Of a DNA stretch of 14,569 bases, positions 5,973-14,569 are shown one piece after another. Below the pieces are notes generated by a model. That model was not told the DNA's origin. It saw only the letters and a list, made by a program, of their open reading frames with translations, and did no database searches. Every line of letters starts with the position of its first letter. Positions within the stretch are counted from its first letter, which is position 1. Source of the DNA: Flavipsychrobacter sp964461535 (GTDB taxonomy: Bacteria > Bacteroidota > Bacteroidia > Chitinophagales > Chitinophagaceae); assembly GCA_964461535.1 (NCBI GenBank), contig CAYWUY010000068.1, positions 1 to 14,569 on the forward strand, in the 5' to 3' direction. The translations under genes were made by a program, and so were the position numbers.

Positions 5973-8900
5973 TTGAAAAGAAAAATTTTGGCCAATCTTA
6001 AAAAGATTGGGCTGATAATGTGTAGTTTGGTTAGCGTACATGATACCTATGCACAGGTGCCAAATATTTCAAGTTTTACTCCCGCCAGTGGATTTCCGTT
6101 AACTACCGTTACTATAAATGGTTCTAATTTTGGAGGAACTACTGCTACTAATGTGGTTTACTTTGGAGCTACCAAAGGCAATATTATTTCTGCCACCTCT
6201 ACAGAAATGCAAGTAACCACAGATACGGGTGCTACACTAGGACCTATAAATATATTAAATACATTAAGCGGACTACAGGTAAGAAGTGATAAACCATATG
6301 TACCTACATTTTTTAATGAGTATTTTATTCAAAATTCATTCAACTATAAGCGCAGGGTAGATTTTGCGGCAGGTAGTAAAACCTATGTAGCTGCAATAGG
6401 TGATGTAGATGGAGATGGAAAGGCGGACTTAATAGCCAATAATAGAGATGATGACAATGTATATGTATACAAAAATGTGAGTAGTCCAGGAAGTATAAAT
6501 ACATCGTCATTTGCTGCGCCAATACCTATTATTACAGGACCTAAACCTACCAACGTTAAGCTGTCGGATATAGATGGAGATGGTAAATTAGATATCATAA
6601 CTGCTAACAATGGTAATAGAACAGTTTCTGTATTGAGAAATTTATCTGATGCATCAGGAATATACTTTGATACACATGTAGATTACTATATGCCATTAGC
6701 GTTTGCAGGGTCTAAGGTAGTAGCTATAGCAGATTTAGATAATGATGGCAAGTTAGATATAGCAGTAACTGCTAGTGATTCAAACGGATTGGTAGTATTT
6801 AAAAATACGGCAACAGTGGGTGTAATAGATGCTACATCATTTGCAGCTCCTATATCTATGTATACCGGTATATATCCAATAGGTGTTATTGCTGAAGATT
6901 TGAATAATGACGGGAAAATAGATTTAGCAACGGTAGATTCTCAGTCTAGAAAAATGTCAATTTTTAGAAATGTTGGTGTGTCAGGTGTTATCGATGCCTC
7001 AACATTTGCCGCAAGAGATTCCATAAGTACTGGGGTTACACCAGTAGATTTGGTTGGGGTAGACCTTGATGGAGATGGTTTAAAAGATGTAGTTGTTACT
7101 AACAGCTGGGGGCAAAATATTTCTATTTACAGAAATATATCCACCTCTACTTCAATAAATTTCGCTGCCAGGGTAGATAAGCCAGCAGGTGCTGGCCCAA
7201 CAAGTATAGCTGCAGCAGATATGGATGGCGATGGAAAGGTTGATCTGGCTATTTCAAATGCCCAAGCATCTTCATCTGCTATAGGTTATGGTGTAGGGCT
7301 AGGAAGTGTTGTATTGATGCATAATTCATCTACAAGTCCGGGTAGCATAGTGTTAGATTCTATTGCTGAGTATGCTTCAGGTATCTATACATTTGGTGTA
7401 AACGTAGGAGATTTAGATGGAGATAGATACCCTGATATAGTTTTAGGTAATAATGGTACATCCGCAGGGTTAGGTAGTGTATCAATACTAAGAGGTTATC
7501 CATTGCCTGAGGTTGGTCCTATAAGTGGCCCCACCCATATGTGTTATGACGGAGCTACTATAACCCTTACAGATACAAGCACTACTGGCTATTGGCAATT
7601 AGCAAATACTACAATTGCTACTATTACAAGTTCTGGTGTAGTTACTTCTTCTACTCCCGGTATTGATACTGCTTATTATGTTAGGGTAGCCGGTGGCGAT
7701 ACTAATATGGCAGCGCATATATTTACTATAGACCCTGTAGCTTCTGTAACACCGATAGCCGGTGGGAATAGTGTATGTATGGGCGATGATATTACTTTAA
7801 CCTCGACTCCTGATGGCGGATCTTGGTCGTCCGCATCACCTTTAATTGCAACGGTAAATACTGCCGGTGTGGCTACCGGACTAGGGGTTGGTGCTGCAAT
7901 AATTACTTATTACTATACTAATGCTTGCGGTTCGGCTTTCGATACTGCTTTGGTAAATGTGGTAACTTATCCCAGTTTACCAATTGGTACAGTTACCGGA
8001 CCTACATCGGTATGTGTGGCGGGGAGTATAACTCTTAATACTTCTATAACTGGAGGAGTATGGCTAACTAGTAATGCGTCGCTTGCAACAGTTGCTGCAA
8101 GCTCTTCAAGCACTGCTTCTGTTACCGGTGTAGCTGTTGGGAGTCCTACTATTACTTATCGTTTAATCAATGCCTGTGGTACTGCTAGCAGGCCATATCC
8201 TATCTCTGTTGTTGTATTGCCCGATTCGGCTACACTTTCTGGAGATACAGTAGTTTGTGTGTCAGCTACAACTATGTTTACCGCAGGTGTGGGTGGTGGA
8301 ACCTGGAGTAGTAGTAATGATGCAATAGCTACTGTGGCAACAGACGGTACGGTATATGGTGTGTCTGAGGGTTTTGTAACTATATCTTATGCACTATCTA
8401 ATATTTGTGGGGTTACTTATTCTCGCAAGGTGCTACACGTAAAAGATGTACCATCACTCAGCGTAATTTCGGGTGAAGTGGGAGTATGCACTATACCTGA
8501 TACTGCGACATTAACATCTTTATACGCTGATGGTGTTTGGAGCTCCTCTAGTAGCGGTATAGCAACTATAGATGCCACTGGTTTGGTGACCAGTGTAGGA
8601 TATGGAACCGCCACAATTAGCTATGCTAGAACAAATACTTGTGGCACAACGTATACCACATACGCATTCCATGTAGATAATACACCGCCAGATATCACCT
8701 CACTAAGTGGGGTTGCAAACTTATGTCCGGGTGGTAGTACTACATGGGTGGCAGTACCGTCATATGGGAGTTGGTCTTCTGCCGATTTAAGTATAGCTAC
8801 TGTAAGTGCATCCGGGCTAGTTCATGCAGTAACTGCCGGTTCTACAACTATATCGTATCACCTAGTAAATGGTTGTGGTAGTGCAGATACTTCGGCTCTA

Positions 8901-11900
8901 CTTACCGTGATACCTGTCCCTAATGCGGGTACAATTTCGGGTATTTCTTCCTTATGTGTAGGGAATTCTACCACACTTACCAGTACAGTATCGGGTGGTG
9001 TATGGTCATCAGGAACTACAACTATTGCAACTATAGATGCCAGTGGTATAGTGCATGCAGCTATGGCCGGGGTAGCCACAATAAGCTATGCCTTTACTAA
9101 TACATGTGGTACTGCTTACGATACTTTTTTAATAAATATAAATCCACTGCCTAATGCAGGCACAATATCGGGTGCTGTTGCTGCATGTCAGGGTGTTACT
9201 ACTACTTACACCTCTTCAGGTATGTCTGGTGGTGTATGGTCTGTAAGTACTCCATCTTTAGCAACTATATCTTCTAGTGGCGTGTTAAGTCCTATATCGT
9301 CAGGAGGTGTAATGATAAGTTATGAGGTGACTAATAGCTGTGGGTCAAATAGCGATACGCTACTGGTAAATATTACAGATACGCCTGTGGTTGGAGTAAT
9401 TACCGGTATTAGTACTGCTTGTGTAGGAGCTATTGTTTCTTTGTCCGGTGTTAGCTCTGGTGGAGTTTGGTCTAGCACAGCTCCTTCTATAGCCTCAGTG
9501 TCATCTTCCGGAGTTGTTTTTGCTAATGGTTCCGGGCTGGCTACAATATCTTATTCTGTAACTAATAGCTGCGGTAGTGCCTATGATACTATAGTCTTTA
9601 CTATAAATGCTTTGCCCGATGCGGGTGTAGTTTCTGGCCCTGCTATAGTGTGTGCAGGTACTTCGGCTAGCTATAGTACTTCAGTGGCTGCTACGGGAGC
9701 TTGGTCTTGTAGTCCTTCAGCCTTGGCAACTATATCTAGCTTGGGTAGTTTAACTGCACTAGGTGAAGGTACAGTAGTGGTTACATATTCTGTAACTAAT
9801 ACTTGTGGCAGTGATAGCGATACCCTACACGTAAATATATTGGCGGTCCCGGTTGCCGGAAACATTACAGGGCCAATGAGTGCATGCGAGGGTGCTACAG
9901 TTACTCTGTCTGGAGTAAGTGGAGTAGGCTCTTGGAGTAGTACCTCTACCGGAGTGGCTACATTTGCTAGTCCTGCGGAGTTACATGCTCTTGCTGTAGG
10001 AACAACTACTATATCGTATGTGCTAACTAATGCTTGCGGTTCATCCTATGATACGGCAGTATTTACTGTATTAGGCTTACCAAACATAGGTACTATAAGT
10101 GGTAGCTCATCTATATGTTTGAGTTCTTCAGCTACCCTAGGTGGTGTGTTGGGTATAGGTAGTTGGAGTTCTTCAGCACCTTCCATTATCACGGTCAATA
10201 GTTCAGGTATAGTTACTGCACTGACGATGGGTAGTGCTATTATTAGCTATAGTGCCACAAATTCATGTGGTACATCTGTAGATACTATCATGATAAGTGT
10301 AAGTACAGTACCCGCTTTACCTATTTTATCTGGCGCTGATAGTCTTTGTGTAGGTGCTACCAATTTATTTAGTGCGTCTATTTCTGGAGGTGCGTGGAGT
10401 ATATTGCCAACATCCATTGCAACTATAACAACATCTGGATTAGTAGGTGGCGCATCGTCCGGTACGGCAGTTGTTTCTTATGTACTTACAAACACTTGTG
10501 GTAATACACTTGCTACAAAGCCAATACTTATAAAGCCATTGCCAATTGCGGGGGTTATAAGTGGTGGTCTTACTATATGTCCTACAGCCACTACTACTTT
10601 ATCATCTAGTGTGTCAGGTGGTGTTTGGTCAAGTGCAGGTTCTACTGTTGCTACCATTTCTGTTGCAGGGGTTGTCTACGGGGTGTCTCCCGGTGTAAAA
10701 ACTGTTACTTATACCTATACAAACTATTGTGGTTCTGATATTAGTTTGGCTAATGTTACTGTTCTTGCTCCACCCAATGCAGGTGTTGTGTCGGGTAGTG
10801 GTAGTTTTTGCGTTGGCAATACATCTTTAATGTCTACTACCGGCAGTAGCGGAGGCGTTTGGTCAATAAGTAATCCCGCTATAGCTACTATTACGTCTTT
10901 AGGAAATGTGACCGCTTTGGCTCAAGGTAATGCAATAGTAAGTTATACAGTAACTAATCCATGTGGTACTGCTGTTGATACAATGATGATCAGCGTGTCT
11001 CCATTGCCGAATGCAGGAGTTATTTCGGGTGCCTCTGCTATCTGTCAGTCTACTAATGCTACATTAAGTGTTAGTGCTACAGGTGGCGTATGGACATCGT
11101 CAAATACTGCTGTAGTTACTATAACAGGCGGTGGTATAGTATGGGGTAGTATGCCGGGGTCTACAACAATAAATTATACAGTAACAAATACTTGTGGTAC
11201 GGCTGTGAGTAGTCACATACTTACTGTTAATGCTTTACCTAATGCAGGTATAATTAATGGAAGTCATGAATTGTGCTTAGGTGCAACACAAACATTATTA
11301 ACCACAGGAGAGTCAGGAGTGTGGACAAGTATAACCGCTCATGTAAATTCATTGGGTAGCGGTGTAGTTGTAGGTGCTTCTTTAGGTGGTGATACTGTCT
11401 ATAATACTGTTACCAATGGTTGCGGTAGTGATGTTGCTTCTTTTTATATAACTGTTACTCCGTTACCTAATGCAGGTATAATTTCAGGGGTAGCTGCTAT
11501 GTGTGAAGATAACACTACAACCTTTAGCAGTACGGTAAGCGGCGGTGTATGGAGTACTAGCAATACGACTGTAGCTACGATATCAAATGCAGGTCTATTA
11601 AATGCTATAAGTTCGGGTAGTATTTTGGTGTCCTATTCTTACACTAACAGTTGCGGAACCGCTGTAGATACGGCCAATCTTACTGTACATGCAATGCCTT
11701 ATTTTACAGGAGCCTCAGATTTTAGTATTTGTGATAATCTTCCATTCATATATGCGCCTACTACTGTAGTGGCTGCTACCTATACATGGGAAAGGAATCC
11801 AGTTTCAGGTGTTGCAAATGCATATGCCAGCGATACAGGTGCTATTAATGAATTATTGATAAACAATACCGCACTACCAGTAACTGTAATGTACACTTAT

Positions 11901-13004
11901 ACTGCTGTAGCGGTAGGCGGCTGTTCAGTAGTACAGCCATTAGAAGTAAATGTAAATCCTGCCCCTAAGTTGAGCAGCAGTTTATATGATACCATATGTA
12001 GTGGTAGCAAGTTTGAGTACATAGCTACATCAGCTACACCCGGAGTTTCTTTTAGTTGGTTGCGTAATGCTGTTTTAGGTATTTCTCCAAATACATCTTT
12101 TGGTGGGCAGTATGTAACAGATACTTTAGTAAACAGTACAACTAGCCATATAAATGTGCCGTATCAATTTGTGTTAAATGCTGCCGGATGCTCTGATACA
12201 GAAGTTGTTACTCTAACTGTAAATCCGCAACCTGCTCACTTATTTATTACTACTTTTCCGGGAACGTCTAGATGTGGTGGCGAAATGTATTGGAATTATG
12301 GACTCTCAGACACGCCGCGTGTAGGTGCTATCAGCCAATGGACAACTAATGAGCATGCCTCAATTTTTGCAGTAGGGTCTACCCAGCAATACTGTTTGGT
12401 AAATCTTGTGCCACATGGAAATGCTGTAGTTACTTTTAGTTCTTATTATCCGGGATATGCTCAGTGTACAGATTATGCAACTAAGAGCATGAATGTAAGT
12501 GCTAATACCGTATACCCACATGATGTAATAAAGTTTGCTAACGCTTTAGAGTGTTTAGATAATACAGTAGATTATTACCAGTGGGGTTATGATGATGTGG
12601 AAACATTAGATTCTACAATACTAGTAGGTGAAACGAATCAGTTTTTAATGCGTAGTGATTTTGATTTTGTACATAAGTATTATTGGGTGCTTACAGGCAA
12701 GTCTGACTGTCAGCGCAAATCCTATTATCATGTGCCGGTAGGTATAGCTCAGGAGCAATCACAAGAGGGTTATATAAACATTTGGCCCAATCCTAGTTTT
12801 GGAAGTTTTACTTTGCGCATTCCTGAGTTAGATGCTGTTGAAGCTACTATTGTGGTAGTGGATGTATTAGGTAAAGAAGTGTCAAGATTGGGTGCTAAAG
12901 CTAATGCAGATATAACTGTTGATATGCAGCAGCCTAGTGGTATTTATACTGTAATAGTTACAACATCAAAAGGTGTTTATAAGGGTAAAGTAGTTGTGCA
13001 ATAA
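5970..13004 (+). CDS. giant T9SS-secreted surface protein: IPT, FG-GAP propeller, Ig-repeat stalk, sorting domain
   Basis: This 2344-residue protein is built as a head on a long stalk. Residues 1-28 form a signal peptide (cleavage after TYA). About 30-105 is an IPT/TIG domain (SFTPASG, INGSNFGG). About 130-510 holds seven FG-GAP/VCBS blades, each with a D-x-D-x-D-G-type calcium loop near residues 145-485 (e.g. DVDGDGKAD, DIDGDGKLD). About 516-1910 holds 18 Ig-like (Big_2-type) repeats of about 77 residues. About 1911-1999 and 2000-2088 are PKD-like domains. 2089-2267 is an unrecognised segment with five cysteines. 2268-2344 is a type A T9SS sorting domain. By family it is exported by Sec, crosses the outer membrane by T9SS and is anchored or released, probably acting in adhesion or matrix binding; the ligand is unknown. 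The ATG at 5970 is the one that supplies the full signal peptide. Composition is rich in Ser, Thr, Gly, Val and Ala. A bidirectional terminator follows. Confidence 0.92.
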   Translation: MLKRKILANLKKIGLIMCSLVSVHDTYAQVPNISSFTPASGFPLTTVTINGSNFGGTTATNVVYFGATKGNIISATSTEMQVTTDTGATLGPINILNTLSGLQVRSDKPYVPTFFNEYFIQNSFNYKRRVDFAAGSKTYVAAIGDVDGDGKADLIANNRDDDNVYVYKNVSSPGSINTSSFAAPIPIITGPKPTNVKLSDIDGDGKLDIITANNGNRTVSVLRNLSDASGIYFDTHVDYYMPLAFAGSKVVAIADLDNDGKLDIAVTASDSNGLVVFKNTATVGVIDATSFAAPISMYTGIYPIGVIAEDLNNDGKIDLATVDSQSRKMSIFRNVGVSGVIDASTFAARDSISTGVTPVDLVGVDLDGDGLKDVVVTNSWGQNISIYRNISTSTSINFAARVDKPAGAGPTSIAAADMDGDGKVDLAISNAQASSSAIGYGVGLGSVVLMHNSSTSPGSIVLDSIAEYASGIYTFGVNVGDLDGDRYPDIVLGNNGTSAGLGSVSILRGYPLPEVGPISGPTHMCYDGATITLTDTSTTGYWQLANTTIATITSSGVVTSSTPGIDTAYYVRVAGGDTNMAAHIFTIDPVASVTPIAGGNSVCMGDDITLTSTPDGGSWSSASPLIATVNTAGVATGLGVGAAIITYYYTNACGSAFDTALVNVVTYPSLPIGTVTGPTSVCVAGSITLNTSITGGVWLTSNASLATVAASSSSTASVTGVAVGSPTITYRLINACGTASRPYPISVVVLPDSATLSGDTVVCVSATTMFTAGVGGGTWSSSNDAIATVATDGTVYGVSEGFVTISYALSNICGVTYSRKVLHVKDVPSLSVISGEVGVCTIPDTATLTSLYADGVWSSSSSGIATIDATGLVTSVGYGTATISYARTNTCGTTYTTYAFHVDNTPPDITSLSGVANLCPGGSTTWVAVPSYGSWSSADLSIATVSASGLVHAVTAGSTTISYHLVNGCGSADTSALLTVIPVPNAGTISGISSLCVGNSTTLTSTVSGGVWSSGTTTIATIDASGIVHAAMAGVATISYAFTNTCGTAYDTFLININPLPNAGTISGAVAACQGVTTTYTSSGMSGGVWSVSTPSLATISSSGVLSPISSGGVMISYEVTNSCGSNSDTLLVNITDTPVVGVITGISTACVGAIVSLSGVSSGGVWSSTAPSIASVSSSGVVFANGSGLATISYSVTNSCGSAYDTIVFTINALPDAGVVSGPAIVCAGTSASYSTSVAATGAWSCSPSALATISSLGSLTALGEGTVVVTYSVTNTCGSDSDTLHVNILAVPVAGNITGPMSACEGATVTLSGVSGVGSWSSTSTGVATFASPAELHALAVGTTTISYVLTNACGSSYDTAVFTVLGLPNIGTISGSSSICLSSSATLGGVLGIGSWSSSAPSIITVNSSGIVTALTMGSAIISYSATNSCGTSVDTIMISVSTVPALPILSGADSLCVGATNLFSASISGGAWSILPTSIATITTSGLVGGASSGTAVVSYVLTNTCGNTLATKPILIKPLPIAGVISGGLTICPTATTTLSSSVSGGVWSSAGSTVATISVAGVVYGVSPGVKTVTYTYTNYCGSDISLANVTVLAPPNAGVVSGSGSFCVGNTSLMSTTGSSGGVWSISNPAIATITSLGNVTALAQGNAIVSYTVTNPCGTAVDTMMISVSPLPNAGVISGASAICQSTNATLSVSATGGVWTSSNTAVVTITGGGIVWGSMPGSTTINYTVTNTCGTAVSSHILTVNALPNAGIINGSHELCLGATQTLLTTGESGVWTSITAHVNSLGSGVVVGASLGGDTVYNTVTNGCGSDVASFYITVTPLPNAGIISGVAAMCEDNTTTFSSTVSGGVWSTSNTTVATISNAGLLNAISSGSILVSYSYTNSCGTAVDTANLTVHAMPYFTGASDFSICDNLPFIYAPTTVVAATYTWERNPVSGVANAYASDTGAINELLINNTALPVTVMYTYTAVAVGGCSVVQPLEVNVNPAPKLSSSLYDTICSGSKFEYIATSATPGVSFSWLRNAVLGISPNTSFGGQYVTDTLVNSTTSHINVPYQFVLNAAGCSDTEVVTLTVNPQPAHLFITTFPGTSRCGGEMYWNYGLSDTPRVGAISQWTTNEHASIFAVGSTQQYCLVNLVPHGNAVVTFSSYYPGYAQCTDYATKSMNVSANTVYPHDVIKFANALECLDNTVDYYQWGYDDVETLDSTILVGETNQFLMRSDFDFVHKYYWVLTGKSDCQRKSYYHVPVGIAQEQSQEGYINIWPNPSFGSFTLRIPELDAVEATIVVVDVLGKEVSRLGAKANADITVDMQQPSGIYTVIVTTSKGVYKGKVVVQ
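7515..11699 (+). repeat. 18 tandem Ig-like repeats (protein level, about 77 residues each)
   Basis: Each unit follows the pattern G-x-I-S-G, about 4 residues, Cys, then GGVWSSS, IATI, SSG-hydrophobic, TISY, TN-x-CG and a strand ending in a Pro-rich linker. Residues 516-1910 hold 18 units. Units 2-18 carry both the early Cys and the Cys of N-x-CG; unit 1 has only the first. Unit 10 has an extra Cys (WSCSPS), and unit 17 is poorly conserved in its centre. The PNAG linker precedes units 7, 8 and 15-18. Codons differ widely between units, so the array is not a recent DNA-level expansion. Confidence 0.85.
12771..13001 (+). other. type A T9SS C-terminal sorting domain (coding segment)
   Basis: Residues 2268-2344 begin INIWPNPSFGSFTL, continue through a VVDVLGKEV strand, and end with SGIYTVIV and KGKVVVQ. 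The PNP start, the SG-I-Y motif and the final Lys-Val strand are the hallmarks of the Por-secretion/T9SS sorting domain. It directs outer-membrane export and is normally cleaved. Confidence 0.93.
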
Positions 13005-13025
13005 TTGAATGTGATAAGCATAAAT

Positions 13026-13057
13026 AATTAAGGCTCCGAAACTTCGGAGCCTTAATT
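13026..13057. terminator. bidirectional terminator between the giant gene and groEL
   Basis: Arms 13026-13040 and 13043-13057 (AATTAAGGCTCCGAA and its exact complement) form a perfect inverted repeat. The innermost bases cannot pair in a 2-nt loop, so the working hairpin is about 13 bp with loop AAACTT. It lies between two convergent genes, 21 nt past the stop of one and 24 nt past the stop of the other. AT-rich outer stem bases give a short T-rich tail in either direction. Confidence 0.8.
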
Positions 13058-13081
13058 GTATACCGTTTAGAAATTGTACTA

Positions 13082-14569
13082 CTAGTAGTCCATTCCCATA
13101 CCGCCTGGCATGCCAGCAGGAGCAGCAGCAGATTTTGGTTCAGGTTTGTCAGCTATAACACACTCAGTAGTTAATAACATACTAGCTATAGATGCAGCAT
13201 TTTCAAGAGCTACGCGGCTTACTTTAGTTGGGTCTATAACACCAGCAGCAAGTAGGTTTTCGTAAGTCTCAGTACGTGCATTGTAACCGAAATCAGCTTT
13301 GCCTTCACGTACTTTTTGTACTATGATAGAGCCTTCAAGGCCAGCATTAGCTACTATTTGACGAAGTGGTTCTTCAACTGCGCGGCGAACGATAGCAATA
13401 CCTGTTTTTTCGTCGTTATTGTCAGCAGTTAAGTTTTCTAAAGCATCAAGTGCACGGATGTAGGCAACACCACCACCAGGTACTATACCTTCTTCTACAG
13501 CAGCGCGAGTAGCGTGAAGTGCATCGTCAACGCGATCTTTCTTTTCTTTCATTTCTACTTCGCTTGCAGCACCTACGTACAATACTGCAACACCGCCGCT
13601 TAATTTAGCTAAACGTTCTTGTAGTTTTTCACGATCGTAGTCGCTAGTGGTAGTTTCCATTTGAGATCTGATTTGGTTGATACGTCCACCAATTTGCTCT
13701 CTTTCGCCTTTGCCACCTACTATTGTAGTATTATCTTTATCTATTGTAATGCTTTCAGCTTGGCCTAGATAAGCTATAGTAGCTGTGTCTAGTTTGTAAC
13801 CTTGCTCTTCGCTGATAACTGTACCACCAGTTAACACAGCTATATCTTGTAACATTTCTTTACGACGGTCGCCAAAACCAGGAGCTTTAACAGCAGCTAT
13901 TTTTAATGAACCGCGTAATTTGTTTACAACAAGAGTAGATAATGCTTCACCATCTACATCTTCAGCTATGATAACTAATGAACGACCACTTTGTACAACG
14001 CTTTCCAAAATTGGAAGGATATCTTTTAAAGTGCTAATTTTTTTATCATAGATTAAGATGTAAGGATTTTGCATCTCAACCTGCATTTTTTCAGTGTTAG
14101 TTACGAAGTAAGCACTTAAGTAACCACGGTCAAATTGCATACCTTCTACAACCTCTACAGTTGTTTCAGTTCCTTTAGCTTCTTCTACAGTGATAACACC
14201 TTCGTTGCCCACTTTAGCCATAGCTTGAGCAATAAGAGAACCTACAGCATTATCGTTATTAGCTGAAATAGAAGCAACTTGCTCAATTTTCTTATTGTCG
14301 TTACCTACTTTTTCAGATTGTTTTTTCAAATTTTCAACGATAGCACCTACAGCTTTGTCGATACCGCGTTTTAAATCCATTGGGTTAGCACCTGCTGCTA
14401 CGTTTTTCAAACCTTCGCTGATGATAGCTTGAGCTAAAACAGTAGCTGTAGTAGTACCATCACCTGCTTGGTCAGCGGTTCTAGAAGCTACTTCTTTAAC
14501 CATTTGAGCACCCATGTTCTCAATTGCATCTTCCAATTCAATTTCTTTTGCAACAGAAACACCGTCCTT
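13082..14569 (-). CDS. groEL: chaperonin GroEL (N-terminus beyond the window)
   Basis: GroEL forms the double-ring ATP-driven folding chamber that works with GroES in the cytoplasm. The frame is open to the right edge, so the 495 visible residues are the C-terminal part. The first, KDGVSVAKEIELEDAI, aligns with E. coli GroEL from about residue 51, so about 50 residues and the start lie outside. The ATP-site loop AGDGTTTATV (Asp87 in E. coli numbering), the apical-domain stretch AVKAPGFGDRR and the late GIVPGGGVA motif are present. The protein ends in a short Gly-Met tail, GGMGMDY. A TTG at 14536 could be misread as a start but is the Leu of EIELED inside the conserved sequence. groES is commonly upstream, which would be outside the window. 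Confidence 0.97.
   Translation of the reverse strand, partial: KDGVSVAKEIELEDAIENMGAQMVKEVASRTADQAGDGTTTATVLAQAIISEGLKNVAAGANPMDLKRGIDKAVGAIVENLKKQSEKVGNDNKKIEQVASISANNDNAVGSLIAQAMAKVGNEGVITVEEAKGTETTVEVVEGMQFDRGYLSAYFVTNTEKMQVEMQNPYILIYDKKISTLKDILPILESVVQSGRSLVIIAEDVDGEALSTLVVNKLRGSLKIAAVKAPGFGDRRKEMLQDIAVLTGGTVISEEQGYKLDTATIAYLGQAESITIDKDNTTIVGGKGEREQIGGRINQIRSQMETTTSDYDREKLQERLAKLSGGVAVLYVGAASEVEMKEKKDRVDDALHATRAAVEEGIVPGGGVAYIRALDALENLTADNNDEKTGIAIVRRAVEEPLRQIVANAGLEGSIIVQKVREGKADFGYNARTETYENLLAAGVIDPTKVSRVALENAASIASMLLTTECVIADKPEPKSAAAPAGMPGGMGMDY

Noticed and set aside
6340..9865. Small open frames on the minus strand inside the giant gene
   Set aside because: They run antisense to a well-supported coding sequence with repeated motifs, have no recognisable domains and are explained by the repetitive composition of the + strand gene.
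7515..11699. Repeat array as a possible CRISPR or DNA satellite
   Set aside because: The periodicity is about 232 nt, lies in one long open frame and is conserved at protein rather than DNA level.
5797..13004. The signalling pair and giant surface protein as a novel defence or secretion system
   Set aside because: There are no nucleases, toxins, immunity proteins or mobility genes. The only link is adjacency, so a regulatory relationship is possible but unsupported.
14534..14536. TTG as a start codon for groEL
   Set aside because: It is the conserved Leu of the EIELED segment, and the frame is open to the window edge with GroEL-like residues.

Overview
This 14.6 kb window looks like ordinary chromosome from a Bacteroidota bacterium, most likely of the Chitinophagales/Sphingobacteriales type. 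Three things point there: a type IX secretion system (T9SS) gene (porQ), a very large secreted protein ending in a T9SS C-terminal sorting domain, and AT-rich spacers with Bacteroidota-like TTTG / TAnnTTTG promoter elements and no strong Shine-Dalgarno sequences. The taxon is inferred from gene content only.

Left part (1-3.6 kb): the possible tail of an unknown gene, then paaD (phenylacetyl-CoA epoxidase accessory factor, +). Converging on it from the right are a VWA-domain protein, porQ and fabI (all -). porQ is interrupted by 100 Ns. Its real C-terminus lies beyond the gap in another frame and ends at 1766. A terminator hairpin follows fabI and abuts the porQ start codon; another follows porQ.

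Middle (3.6-5.8 kb): a + strand two-gene signalling operon. The first gene is a secreted/membrane TPR protein with a histidine-kinase H-box but no ATPase domain. The second, 5 nt later, is a single-domain response regulator.

Right part (5.8-14.6 kb): a 2344-residue surface protein (+), made of a signal peptide, an IPT/TIG domain, a seven-bladed FG-GAP/VCBS propeller, 18 Ig-like repeats with a conserved cysteine pair, two PKD-like domains, an unrecognised cysteine-containing segment and a T9SS sorting domain. Its upstream region carries two families of short direct repeats. A bidirectional terminator separates it from the convergent groEL (-), which runs off the right edge.

Functionally the genes are mixed: housekeeping (fabI, groEL), catabolic (paaD), secretion (porQ), signalling, and a giant probable T9SS cargo. 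I saw no CRISPR array, insertion sequence, phage gene, tRNA or rRNA, and no clear new multi-gene system. The most interesting items are the kinase lacking a catalytic domain with its response regulator, the repeat-studded leader of the giant gene, and the cysteine-paired Ig stalk.
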